From UBA5177 sp002413265 (GTDB lineage Bacteria > Chloroflexota > UBA5177): DNA of 21,366 bases. Under the pieces are notes generated by a model. That model made no database searches. It saw only the letters and a program-made list of their open reading frames with translations, and was not told the DNA's origin. Within the stretch, counting starts at the first letter, position 1; every line of letters begins with the position of its first letter. Location: positions 1-21,366 of the forward strand of contig DAIORV010000028.1 of the NCBI GenBank assembly GCA_036752825.1, read 5' to 3'. The position numbers and the translations under genes were made by a program. Below, piece by piece: positions 13,670 through 21,354 of the stretch.

Positions 13670-14626
13670 ACGGCGATCTCACCCTCGCCAAATCAAGGCT
13701 CCGAGCTCGTCGTTTCCACGGCGACTCGACCTGCGCGGCGGCCGATCAGGCTTGGCTCACATCGGAACGGCTGGGTATTTGTTATCCCAGCCGTTCTGGT
13801 CCTTCTGCTGCTCAATATTTTCCCGCTGATCTACTCTGTAGCGTTGAGCTTCAGCAATGTCAGCACGGATAACGGCCTGACCTTCGGCGCAGCCACACTT
13901 GATAACTGGCGTACGCTACTGAACGACTCCAGTTTCTGGGACTCACTGAAGTTCACGATCCTTTTCGTGATTATCGCCGTTACGCTGGAATACTTCATTG
14001 GGTTTGGACTGGCGCTGTTGCTCTGGCGCCCGATCCGTTTCGGCGGGTTCTTCCGGGTCCTCTTCAGCATCCCCATGATGCTGGCGCCGGTGGCAATCGG
14101 CTTCATGTTCCGTATGATCTACGACCAAAGTAACGGCCCCGTCGACGGCACCTTGCAGAGAATCGGCCTGGGGCAGCCTCCCTGGTTGGCACAGCCGCAC
14201 TGGGCCGTAGCCTCCGTGATCATCATGGACATCTGGGAATGGACCCCACTGCTGTTCTTGCTCCTCCTTGCCGGGCTGCAGGCCCTACCGGAAGACGCCT
14301 TGGAGGCAGCACAGCTCGACGGCGCCTCGGGATTCCGTGTCATCACCAGTATCATTTTCCCAATCCTGGCGCCCATATCCGTCATGGTCGTGTTTCTGCG
14401 CATGGTGGATGCATTCACCGTGTTCGGACAGATTTTTCTGCTTACCGGAGGTGGTCCCGGCACCGCCACAACGAGTACAACCTTGTTCGCCTTCTTTCAG
14501 GGATTCCAGAATTTCAATGTGAGTTATGGCGCCACCATCGCTCTCGCGCTGCTCGTCATCGTCACGGCTATTGCGCTGGCCTACCTGGCGACCGCGCGCT
14601 TCCTAATGAGAAGGATTGAAGCATGA
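13670..14626 (+). CDS. ABC sugar permease, MalF-type membrane subunit, apparent ACG start
   Basis: This inner-membrane subunit of the importer has about six transmembrane segments and the EAA loop EAAQLDGASGFRVITSIIFP that contacts the ATPase. TM1 (GWVFVIPAVLVLLLLNIFPLIYSVAL) is encoded from about 13769 to 13843. The first ATG, GTG or TTG in the open frame is the TTG at 13844, which would delete TM1. From the upstream stop at 13622 no standard start occurs in frame. An ACG at 13670 lies seven bases after a strong GGGAGG (13657-13662) and would give MAISPSPNQG... and 318 residues, normal for the family. The frame is otherwise intact. The stop overlaps the next permease by four bases (ATGA). 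Function is firm; the start is inferred. Confidence 0.82.
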   Translation, partial: TAISPSPNQGSELVVSTATRPARRPIRLGSHRNGWVFVIPAVLVLLLLNIFPLIYSVALSFSNVSTDNGLTFGAATLDNWRTLLNDSSFWDSLKFTILFVIIAVTLEYFIGFGLALLLWRPIRFGGFFRVLFSIPMMLAPVAIGFMFRMIYDQSNGPVDGTLQRIGLGQPPWLAQPHWAVASVIIMDIWEWTPLLFLLLLAGLQALPEDALEAAQLDGASGFRVITSIIFPILAPISVMVVFLRMVDAFTVFGQIFLLTGGGPGTATTSTTLFAFFQGFQNFNVSYGATIALALLVIVTAIALAYLATARFLMRRIEA

Positions 14627-15459
14627 ACCGAACCCAGAACTGGCGCTACATCCCGCTCGTCGCATGGTCTCTCCTCGTCGCGCTCCCACTCTATTGGGTA
14701 TTGATTACCGCCTTCAAAGACACCACCTCGATCTACAACGGGGCGCGCTGGCTTCCTTGGGTGGACTTCCACCCTACCGCCTCGGCGTGGCACGACATTC
14801 TGGGAGGCGCGAACTCCGTTTACGGCCCTCTGTACCATAGCCTGGTAATCGCCACGGTTAGCACCCTCATCGCCCTCGTCCTCGGCTCGATGGCGGGTTA
14901 TGGCCTCGCACGGTATCGGCTAAAAGCGCTGTGGTTCAAGAACAACGACATCGCCTTTTGGATTGTCTCGCAGCGAATTATGCCGCCAGTCGTGGTCGTG
15001 CTGGCGTTCTTCATCCTTTATAAGAACCTTGGGCTCCTCGACACGATTCCCGGCATGATCATCGTCTATACCGGCTTCACGCTGCCTCTCACGACCTGGT
15101 TCATGGAGAGCTACTTCAAGCAGGTACCGATCGATCTCGAAGAGGCAGCGTACATCGATGGCGCGAGTCGCATGGTCGTTTTCCTCCGCGTAGCCCTTCC
15201 CCTCGTGACCCCGGGGCTCATCGCCACCTTCCTCCTGGCCTTTTCCTTTGCATGGAACGAGTTCCTCTTCGCCGTCATGCTCACGTCGGAGAACGCAACC
15301 ACGCTACCCATCGTCATCGCGGTGCAGCAAGGGCAGCTCGGTACGTCCTGGTGGAATATCTGCGCCATCTCCTTGATTTCGATCGCCCCGATGACAATCG
15401 TTGCCATTGTCTTACAGAAGCGGCTGGTTACCGGCCTCCTCGGCGGTGCCTTGAAGTAG
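14623..15459 (+). CDS. ABC sugar permease, MalG-type membrane subunit
   Basis: This is the second membrane subunit of the importer: 278 residues, about six hydrophobic segments, and the EAA loop EEAAYIDGASRMVVFLRVALP near 165-187. The stretch FAWNEFLFAVMLT near 208-220 is characteristic of MalG-type subunits. The start ATG overlaps the previous gene's stop (ATGA), indicating coupled translation and equal amounts of the two subunits. No ATPase follows; the next gene-like sequences are remnants. The importer must borrow an ATPase encoded elsewhere, as in MsiK-type systems. The substrate is unknown; the regulator upstream has a UTRA sensor domain, which would report the same or a related compound. 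Confidence 0.9.
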   Translation: MNRTQNWRYIPLVAWSLLVALPLYWVLITAFKDTTSIYNGARWLPWVDFHPTASAWHDILGGANSVYGPLYHSLVIATVSTLIALVLGSMAGYGLARYRLKALWFKNNDIAFWIVSQRIMPPVVVVLAFFILYKNLGLLDTIPGMIIVYTGFTLPLTTWFMESYFKQVPIDLEEAAYIDGASRMVVFLRVALPLVTPGLIATFLLAFSFAWNEFLFAVMLTSENATTLPIVIAVQQGQLGTSWWNICAISLISIAPMTIVAIVLQKRLVTGLLGGALK

Positions 15460-15481
15460 CGAGACACCTGCGCCGGCCGAG

Positions 15482-15528
15482 ATGACAGCGTAGGCGATGG
15501 TCCGAGTCGCTTGCGACGCCGCTGTCAT
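15482..15528. repeat. Inverted repeat after the importer operon
   Basis: ATGACAGCG (15482-15490) and CGCTGTCAT (15520-15528) are perfect 9-bp complements. Between them lies a small inner hairpin, GTCGC-TT-GCGAC (15506-15517). It begins 23 bases after the stop of the last permease gene, where a terminator or RNA-stabilising structure would be expected. It lacks a T-run on either strand, so intrinsic termination is not supported. Confidence 0.45.
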
Positions 15529-15680
15529 ACCGTGAGTCAGGCCAGTACTCAGGCAGTACGTGGTCCGTTGCTGCCCAGCGACTCTGACACGCTAAGTGTT
15601 CAGCGATTTTGTCACCTCTGCCTCTCGTGCTTGCTTGGCAGCCATGCGGGCCTCATATCCGGCGCTCCAGGGATGGGTGC

Positions 15681-15821
15681 ATGATGGCTGAGATTCAGCG
15701 CGATCGCGGACTTTACGGCCCACTGATCATCGACGCGCCGAACGAGACGCTGAGCTACGACCGTGAGGCGATCCTAGCCTTCGACGGGTGCACTGGCACG
15801 CTGATGGAGTGCCGCCGCTAA
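15681..15821 (+). pseudogene. Multicopper oxidase fragment
   Basis: About 45 residues resemble the segment following the first copper-binding histidines of multicopper oxidases (laccase/bilirubin-oxidase type). The diagnostic part is IQRDRGLYGPLIIDAP followed by LSYDREAILAFDG, matching the family pattern Q-x-RGLYGPLII...YDRE...L.D. The copper-ligand His-x-His segment that should precede it is not readable in frame, and the frame stops at 15821. It is therefore a remnant, not a functional gene. A small unrelated protein is possible but less likely. Confidence 0.5.
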
Positions 15822-16055
15822 CTCCAGGTCGCACACAACATCCCTCCGCGTATGCGCCACCATTCTCATACGAATGAAGCTTGCCTCGGCGACACTGAAC
15901 TCGCGCGTCAGCAGCCCAGCCAACCGCAGGCGAGGGAGAGCCGGAACGATCGTCCTCCAGCTTGTGCGTCGGATGTTGATGGGCTCGAGGACGTCTGACG
16001 CCTGGGCCGCACCCATCCAGGCGCCCTCAGCCAGCGCCGCGTAGCCGCTCAACAT
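15774..16055 (-). pseudogene. Possible C-terminal remnant of a medium-chain (zinc) dehydrogenase
   Basis: The minus-strand frame of 93 codons contains NIRRTSWRTIVPALPRLRLAGLLTREFSVAEA and then MVAHTRRDVVCDLEL. This resembles the C-terminus of medium-chain dehydrogenases, where a helix precedes LITHxFPLxEAxEAF and the chain ends near VIKVVLE. The resemblance is by eye and short; a few residues between EA and MVA look disturbed. The frame has no ribosome binding site of note and overlaps the multicopper-oxidase fragment at its end. It could also be a chance frame. Confidence 0.35.
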
Positions 16056-16266
16056 GACTGGGGGTGCGTTCCGGGACAGTCCAGTACGCCGGTACCCACG
16101 GTCATCTCTCTACTTCCGCTGTCCTCCCTGGCCCGTGATGGCGCCGACGCCGAGGCGAACGTCTCTAGCTTTTAGGCTCGTTTCAGCGAGTACAAATAAT
16201 GACCATTAGTACAGGGCTTAAAGATGAGGCATCTCCGACTGTGGACCTCGTCGACCTACCGGGGAA

Positions 16267-16562
16267 GTCTTTCTTGCGACCTTTGATTCATCCGCTGGAC
16301 TGATGGGTCTCCTGACCGTGCAGCTGCTCTCGATTGCGATACTTCGGAGGGAAGCCGATTCTCTTCGCTGGAGCGAGAGAACATCTCGAGCTCGCTCTGC
16401 CTCGCCGTTCGTGGGAGCGGCGATTGGGACACCAGCCGGGCGGATGTGATTGCCGAACTGGAGTGGAGCGTCTCGGAGCTGATCAGGCAAAAGGTGTGCG
16501 CTGCCCGCGCGTCCGCCTCGCATGATCGGCCAGAGGGAGCCAGGCTACAGTATGGCTGCTGA
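16267..16562 (+). pseudogene. Frameshifted remnant resembling the Rossmann domain of a medium-chain dehydrogenase
   Basis: Three consecutive plus-strand frames read together as one dehydrogenase-like segment. Frame A gives SSAGLMGLLTVQLLSIA (the GAGxMG nucleotide loop and following helix). Frame B gives AGAREHLELALP (the xxxRLELA segment after beta-2). Frame C gives DTSRADVIAELEWSVSELIRQKV (the linker and helix before beta-4), ending at a TGA at 16560-16562. At least two frameshifts separate them, so it cannot make an intact protein. The order and spacing match the family, but identity is inferred by eye. Confidence 0.4.
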
Positions 16563-16686
16563 AGAATGGGAGTCGATCTTCGCACAAAGGAAGAGCGGTC
16601 GCTGACGCTGAGATGCCGTGAGACACTACCCCGGTAAAACTCGCCAATTGTGGCGCAAACATAGTTAAATTCAGAAGGAGATAGTA

Positions 16687-17445
16687 ATGAGCCGTTCGAG
16701 CGTGAAGGAAGCGGACATCTATTCGAATTCGGATGACCTCAGTGAAGCCGCAGCTGGGTTTATGACGGATCTCGCAGTCCGCTCAATTAGCGAGCGAGGA
16801 AGATTCGTGATTGCCCTGGCGGGTGGCTCCTCACCGCGGCGCTTGTACCAGGCTCTCGCTGATCCGTCATGGCGGGACCGCATTAACTGGGGACGGTGGC
16901 ACTTCTTCATCAGCGACGAGCGTGTGGTCCCACTCTCAGACCCGAATAGTAACTTCGGCATGGCGGAGGGGACATTGCTTTCGAAGGTTCCAGTGCGGCC
17001 CGAGCAGGTCCACCTAGTGCCCACCGAGGCCGGGGATCCGGACACCGTTGCCAGGGCCTATGAAGCTGATATTCGCCAATTCTTCGGCGTCGGAGACACA
17101 GAGATGCCCCGCTTTGACGCGGTTCTTCTCGGAATGGGATCAGATGGCCATACAGCCTCTCTATTCCCGGGCAAACCAGCTCTCGAAGAGAAGGAACGGC
17201 TGGTGGCGCCCTCTCCACCAGGAGTCCTACCACCTCCCGTTGAGCGTGTCACGTTCACCTACCCTCTCATCAATTCTGCTCGGGCGGTTATCTTCCTCCT
17301 CGCGGGCGCGGACAAGCAGGCGGCGTTTCGTTCCGTGCGTGACGGAGTACCCCTCGAAGGGACACCCGTCGTTCCCGCTGCGCGTGTACACCCCGAAAGC
17401 GGCGTACTCCGCTGGTTTGTGGATTCGACGGCTATAGGCAGCTGA
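16687..17445 (+). CDS. pgl: 6-phosphogluconolactonase
   Basis: Pgl hydrolyses 6-phospho-D-glucono-1,5-lactone to 6-phosphogluconate, the second step of the oxidative pentose phosphate and Entner-Doudoroff routes. The 252-residue protein has all family hallmarks in order: ALAGGSSPRRLY at 43-54, SDERVVPLSDPNSNF at 76-90 and GMGSDGHTASLFPG at 149-162, the last carrying the catalytic His. The ATG at 16687 follows an excellent AGAAGGAG at six bases. It stands alone, with decayed DNA upstream and about 300 bases before the rhamnose genes; no zwf or gnd is adjacent. Its usual substrate is assumed. A role on a different sugar lactone cannot be excluded in this catabolic setting. Confidence 0.93.
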   Translation: MSRSSVKEADIYSNSDDLSEAAAGFMTDLAVRSISERGRFVIALAGGSSPRRLYQALADPSWRDRINWGRWHFFISDERVVPLSDPNSNFGMAEGTLLSKVPVRPEQVHLVPTEAGDPDTVARAYEADIRQFFGVGDTEMPRFDAVLLGMGSDGHTASLFPGKPALEEKERLVAPSPPGVLPPPVERVTFTYPLINSARAVIFLLAGADKQAAFRSVRDGVPLEGTPVVPAARVHPESGVLRWFVDSTAIGS

Positions 17446-17746
17446 CCGCTGCCCGCAGGAGCAACGCCTCGCGGTTTTCGTATCCCGATCCACTTGCGGG
17501 CGCACCGTGTCCAGCTGGGAACTCAGCTAATCGTGGCCGGTCGACACATCCAAGACTCGCCGTGGCCGGGTGTGATACTTACACCTTGGCTCAGGTTCTC
17601 CTATCCTGGGTTACTCGCGCGTCCAGCTGACCGCCCGCCGCAAGCCCTTGCCGGCACTTGTGCCGGCGGCTAGCGGACGACACCGAGAGGGTACCCGGGC
17701 TCCGGAGAGCCGAGCTAGATGATCGAGCCAGGCTAGAATCCACGTA
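17446..17746. other. Intergenic region between pgl and the rhamnose genes
   Basis: 301 bases without a supported gene. Its main feature is a perfect 8-bp inverted repeat with a two-base centre (17650-17667). A TAGAAT box lies seven bases before the rhamnulokinase ATG. A T-run (GCGGTTTT, near 17472) follows a weak CCGC/GCGG pairing just after the pgl stop and may contribute to termination, but the stem is too poor to call a terminator. Confidence 0.4.
17650..17667. promoter_or_regulatory. Perfect inverted repeat upstream of the rhamnose genes
   Basis: GCCGGCAC-TT-GTGCCGGC, an 8-bp perfect dyad around two bases, 79 bases before the rhamnulokinase start. Without a T-run and upstream of the promoter candidate, it is more like a regulator binding site than a terminator. 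A two-base loop is too small for a stable RNA hairpin without opening the inner pairs. Confidence 0.4.
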
Positions 17747-17749
17747 ATG
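17734..17749 (+). promoter_or_regulatory. Candidate -10 box placed for a leaderless rhamnulokinase mRNA
   Basis: TAGAAT (17734-17739) is one base from the TATAAT consensus and is separated by seven bases from the ATG at 17747. Transcription from it would start at or next to the A of ATG. The gene lacks a convincing Shine-Dalgarno sequence at normal spacing, which agrees with leaderless translation. No clear -35 is visible. Confidence 0.35.
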
Positions 17750-19261
17750 GCTAAGGAAGCCGCATTTGCCGCCGTCGATCTGGGAGCGGAGAGCGGCCGG
17801 GTCATCGTGGGGACCCTGCAAAGTGGGCAGGTACAGCTCGAGCCGGCGCACCGCTTCGCCAACGTGCCGGTGCGCACGCCCGACGGGCTGCATTGGGACG
17901 TGCTACGGCTGTACAACGAAATCCTCCACGGCCTACACTCGGCCGCACGCGTCCACGGAGATGCCCTGATCGGTGTCGGCATCGACACCTGGGGTGTCGA
18001 TTACGGGCTCATCGACGCGGGCGGGCGCCTCCTGGGAATGCCCTACCACTACCGCGATGTCCGGACCGATGGGATTGCCGGCGAGGCGGCCGAACGAGTA
18101 TCGGCATCCGAGCAATACGCTCGCACCGGTATCGCACAGCTCCCCATCAACACGCTGTACCAGCTGCTGGCACAGCGGAAGACGGACGACCGCACCCTTG
18201 ATCTCGCGCAGTCTCTTTTGATGATGCCCGACCTGCTGCACTACTGGTTGACGGGCCTGCAGTCATCGGAGTACACCGTCGCCAGCACCAGCGGGGCGCT
18301 GGGCGTGGATGGCCGGTGGGCCACCGACCTTCTTGACCGCCTCGATCTACCGACCCATATATTCCTGCCTCCGACTCCTCCGGGCACGGTGCTGGGCGGC
18401 CTGGGCCCGGCGGTGCGAGATGAATGCGGGCCGCTGCGAGCTCGCGTGATCCTCCCCGCCACACATGACACCGCCTGTGCGGTCGTCGCCGTCCCAGCGG
18501 TCCCTCACCAGCCCGGCGTGAGCCACGCCTACATCAGTTCAGGGACCTGGTCATTGTTCGGACTGGAGCTCGATCATCCTGTCCTGGGTGAGCAGGAGCG
18601 CCTTTCGGGCCTCACCAACGAGGGCGGCGTTGGGGGCACGTATAACGTCTTGAACAACATCATGGGCCTCTGGCTGCTGCAGGAATGTCGGCGCTCCTGG
18701 GCACGGCAAGGCCAAGAGTGGACCTACGAAGAGCTGAGCGGGCTCGCCTCGGAGGCAACGTCGCCGGGCGCGATCGTCGACGTGGACGATCCCGCCTTCC
18801 TGCACCCTGACAACATGCCGGCCGCAATCGCCCGGCACCTGCAGCGCACCGGACAGGAGCCCGTGGAGCAGGCCGCGCTGGTCGTGCGCGCCGTCCTGGA
18901 AGGGTTGGCGCTGGCATACCGGGTGGCGCTGGAACGAGTCGAACGCCTGGCAGGAATCCGTGTGGACACCATCCACGTCGTTGGTGGCGGCGCGGGCAAT
19001 GGCCTGCTTTGCCAGCTCACCGCGGATGCATGCCGGCGTCCCGTGCTGGCCGGACCAGAGGAGGCTACGGCGCTGGGGAATGTCCTGGTGCAGGCGATGG
19101 GGGCGGGAGAGATACGAGATCTGGCCGAGGCCCATGCCGTTGCCCGCAGCTCGACGGAACTTGTTGTCTACGAGCCACGTGAGGACGCAGACTGGGACGA
19201 CCGCGCGCAGCGTCTCCGTGCGCAGCGGGACTACCCGGTCACAGGGGCGGCACGCCGATGA
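17747..19261 (+). CDS. rhaB: Rhamnulokinase
   Basis: RhaB phosphorylates L-rhamnulose at O1 with ATP, the second step of L-rhamnose breakdown. This 504-residue FGGY kinase shows the rhamnulokinase-specific forms of the family motifs: phosphate loop DLGAESGRV at 11-19, GIDTWGVDYGLID at 78-90, ATHDTACAVVAVP with the catalytic Asp at 241, SSGTWSLFGLE, and NEGGVGGTYNVLNNIMGLWLLQE. The FGGY-like signature VVGGGAGNGLLCQLTADA lies near 409-426. It is of normal length. It overlaps the next gene by four bases (ATGA), giving a coupled two-gene unit. No strong Shine-Dalgarno sequence precedes the ATG (see the leaderless promoter candidate). No rhamnose isomerase gene of the classical RhaI type is in the window. 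Confidence 0.93.
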   Translation: MAKEAAFAAVDLGAESGRVIVGTLQSGQVQLEPAHRFANVPVRTPDGLHWDVLRLYNEILHGLHSAARVHGDALIGVGIDTWGVDYGLIDAGGRLLGMPYHYRDVRTDGIAGEAAERVSASEQYARTGIAQLPINTLYQLLAQRKTDDRTLDLAQSLLMMPDLLHYWLTGLQSSEYTVASTSGALGVDGRWATDLLDRLDLPTHIFLPPTPPGTVLGGLGPAVRDECGPLRARVILPATHDTACAVVAVPAVPHQPGVSHAYISSGTWSLFGLELDHPVLGEQERLSGLTNEGGVGGTYNVLNNIMGLWLLQECRRSWARQGQEWTYEELSGLASEATSPGAIVDVDDPAFLHPDNMPAAIARHLQRTGQEPVEQAALVVRAVLEGLALAYRVALERVERLAGIRVDTIHVVGGGAGNGLLCQLTADACRRPVLAGPEEATALGNVLVQAMGAGEIRDLAEAHAVARSSTELVVYEPREDADWDDRAQRLRAQRDYPVTGAARR

Positions 19262-21354
19262 CGAAAGTAGAAATCAAGACGCTGGGCAGAACGGACAACA
19301 AGTGGGACGCACACGTAGCTGCCTCCCTCTCTCCGCTTCAGGCGCTACGGTATCGCTCGAACCTGCTGGGGAGCGATCGGGCAGTGTCCAACTACGGTGG
19401 GGGCAACACGTCGATCAAGGTGCGGGAGCTCGATCACACCGGCAGGGAGATCGACGTCTTGTGGGTCAAGGGCTCCGGAAGCGACCTGGCGACAATGACT
19501 GAGCGGGAATTTACAGGTCTCCGGTTCGCCGAGGTGCTTCCGCTCATGGAGAGGAACGGGATGAGCGATGAGGCGATGGTGAGCTATCTGAGCCGCTGCC
19601 AGCTCGAGCCGTCGATGCCCCGCTCCTCGATCGAGACGCTTCTTCACTCCTTTATTCCATACCCGCACGTGGACCACACGCATGCCGATGCAACCAATAT
19701 GATCGCTTGCGCCGCCCACGGCCATCAGGTCGCACGTGAGTGCTTCGGCGACGAGGCGATCTGGATACCCTACATCCGGCCTGGCTTCACGCTCGCGAAG
19801 CAGGTCGGAGAGGCGGTTCGGCGAAAGCCGCAGGCAAAGCTCGTCCTGCTCGCCAAGCACGGACTTATCACCTGGGGCCACACCGGAGAAGAGAGCTACA
19901 TGCGCACGATCGAGGCCATCAATCGAGCGGCAGACTTCGTCGCCACGCGGGCCGCCGACAGGTCTCCCTTCGGGGGGCGAAAGCTCTCGCCCCTACAACC
20001 GGATCGCCGAGACGATCTCTTTGCCGCGATCCTCCCGACCATCCGGGGAGCAGCGTCGAAGGAGAATCCGAAGATCCTGCTCGTGGACACGTCGGACGCG
20101 GTCATGGACTTTGTCTGTGGTCGGGACTCCCGAGAGCTGTCGCAGGTGGGCGCGGCCTGCCCGGATCACCTCATCCGGACAAAGGTATATCCCCTGTGGG
20201 TGGAGTTCGATCCGGACAACGACTCCGTCGACGATCTGGAAAAGACCATCGTCCAGGCGGTCGAGCGTTATCGCGTCTCGTACGAAACGTACTTTGCGCG
20301 CAATCGAGGGGCTCTGGACACCCCCGCCGAAGCCATGTTCGATCCCTATCCCCGCGTCGCCCTCATCGCCGGCGTCGGGATGATCGGGATCGCCCAGACG
20401 TATAGGGAGGCCGTGCTCTCACGTGACTTTTACCATCGGGCTCTTTCGGTCATGAAGGGAGCCAGCATCATCGACACCTTCGTCTCGCTGACCGAGGAAG
20501 AGTCTTTCGCCATCGAGTACTGGCCAATGGAGCTCTACAAGCTCGCGATGCTGCCACCACCAAAGGAGCTCACCGGCCGAGTCGCTCTCGTCACCGGAGG
20601 CGCCGGCGGGATCGGGCGAGCAACGGTGGAGGCGCTGGCGGCGGAAGGAGCATGCGTGGTCGTGGCCGACGTGGATGCCGCAGGAGCCGAGCAGGTTGCC
20701 GGCGAGCTGGGTGACTCCGGTCATGCCGCGCCCATGGACGTTACCGTCGAGAGGGATGTGGCGACAGCTTTCCGCTCTGCCGTTCTGACCTACGGCGGGA
20801 TCGACACCATCGTCTCAAACGCGGGGCTGGCCTCGAGCGCTCCCATCGAGGAGACCAGCGTCGAGCTCTGGGATCGGAACCACAATGTCCTCTCCAAGGG
20901 CTATTTCCTGGTGTCACGTGAGGCGTTCCGGCTACTCAAGCAGCAGGGTATGGGGGGAAGCATCGTGTTCGTCGCCTCCAAGAATGCTCTTGCCCCCGCA
21001 AAGAACGCCTCGGCTTATTCGTCGGCGAAAGCGGCCGAGCTACACCTCGCCCGCTGCCTGGCGGAGGAGGGTGGACCGAGCGGGATCCGGGTAAATTCGG
21101 TAAATCCCGACGCCGTCTTGCAGGACTCCAAGATCTGGGACTCCAGCTGGCGAGAAGAGCGCGCTCGTGCTTATGGCATAAAGCCGGACGAGCTCGAGGA
21201 ATACTATCGTCAGCGCAACACACTCAAGGTCAACATTGGTCCGGAGGACATCGCCAGCGCGGTTCTCTTCTTCGCTTCCCCGCGCCGTTCCGGCAAGAGT
21301 ACGGGGAACATCCTGAACGTGGATGGGGGTGTGCCGCTGTCCTATCCCCGCTGA
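19258..21354 (+). CDS. rhaEW: Bifunctional rhamnulose-1-phosphate aldolase / short-chain (lactaldehyde) dehydrogenase
   Basis: This 698-residue fusion cleaves L-rhamnulose 1-phosphate to dihydroxyacetone phosphate and L-lactaldehyde, then oxidises the aldehyde to L-lactate with NAD. The N-terminal class II aldolase domain (about 20-430) shows the phosphate-binding loop GGGNTSIK at 47-54, PRSSIETLLH at 121-130, and metal ligands H140 and H142 in DHTHADATN plus H201 in AKHGLITWGH. The C-terminal SDR domain (about 436-698) has VTGGAGGIG at 445-453, NAG at 521-523 and the Ser-Tyr-Lys set S574, Y587, K591. Fusion of the two domains is known for RhaEW-type proteins in Gram-positive bacteria and relatives. 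Both halves keep their key residues, so the protein appears active. The ATG overlaps the rhaB stop. Confidence 0.92.
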   Translation: MTKVEIKTLGRTDNKWDAHVAASLSPLQALRYRSNLLGSDRAVSNYGGGNTSIKVRELDHTGREIDVLWVKGSGSDLATMTEREFTGLRFAEVLPLMERNGMSDEAMVSYLSRCQLEPSMPRSSIETLLHSFIPYPHVDHTHADATNMIACAAHGHQVARECFGDEAIWIPYIRPGFTLAKQVGEAVRRKPQAKLVLLAKHGLITWGHTGEESYMRTIEAINRAADFVATRAADRSPFGGRKLSPLQPDRRDDLFAAILPTIRGAASKENPKILLVDTSDAVMDFVCGRDSRELSQVGAACPDHLIRTKVYPLWVEFDPDNDSVDDLEKTIVQAVERYRVSYETYFARNRGALDTPAEAMFDPYPRVALIAGVGMIGIAQTYREAVLSRDFYHRALSVMKGASIIDTFVSLTEEESFAIEYWPMELYKLAMLPPPKELTGRVALVTGGAGGIGRATVEALAAEGACVVVADVDAAGAEQVAGELGDSGHAAPMDVTVERDVATAFRSAVLTYGGIDTIVSNAGLASSAPIEETSVELWDRNHNVLSKGYFLVSREAFRLLKQQGMGGSIVFVASKNALAPAKNASAYSSAKAAELHLARCLAEEGGPSGIRVNSVNPDAVLQDSKIWDSSWREERARAYGIKPDELEEYYRQRNTLKVNIGPEDIASAVLFFASPRRSGKSTGNILNVDGGVPLSYPR

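Larger units (their letters stand above)
15529..16686. other. Low-coding region with decayed gene fragments
   Basis: More than 1.1 kb with no intact gene. Short frames with recognisable motifs appear on both strands and change frame every few dozen codons. The recognisable pieces are a multicopper-oxidase fragment and two probable medium-chain dehydrogenase fragments, listed separately. AGTAC-containing short repeats occur near 15543-15565. The last ~80 bases carry the upstream region of the phosphogluconolactonase gene, including a CGCCA-ATTG-TGGCG dyad (16642-16655). I see no insertion sequence or integrase. Confidence 0.6.

Noticed and set aside
15482..15528. Intrinsic terminator after the importer operon
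   Set aside because: The stem is convincing but no T-run follows on either strand; kept only as an inverted repeat.
16218..16585. Minus-strand open frames of about 100 codons in the graveyard region
   Set aside because: Low-complexity Arg/Ser-rich translations with no family pattern, opposite the dehydrogenase-like remnant.
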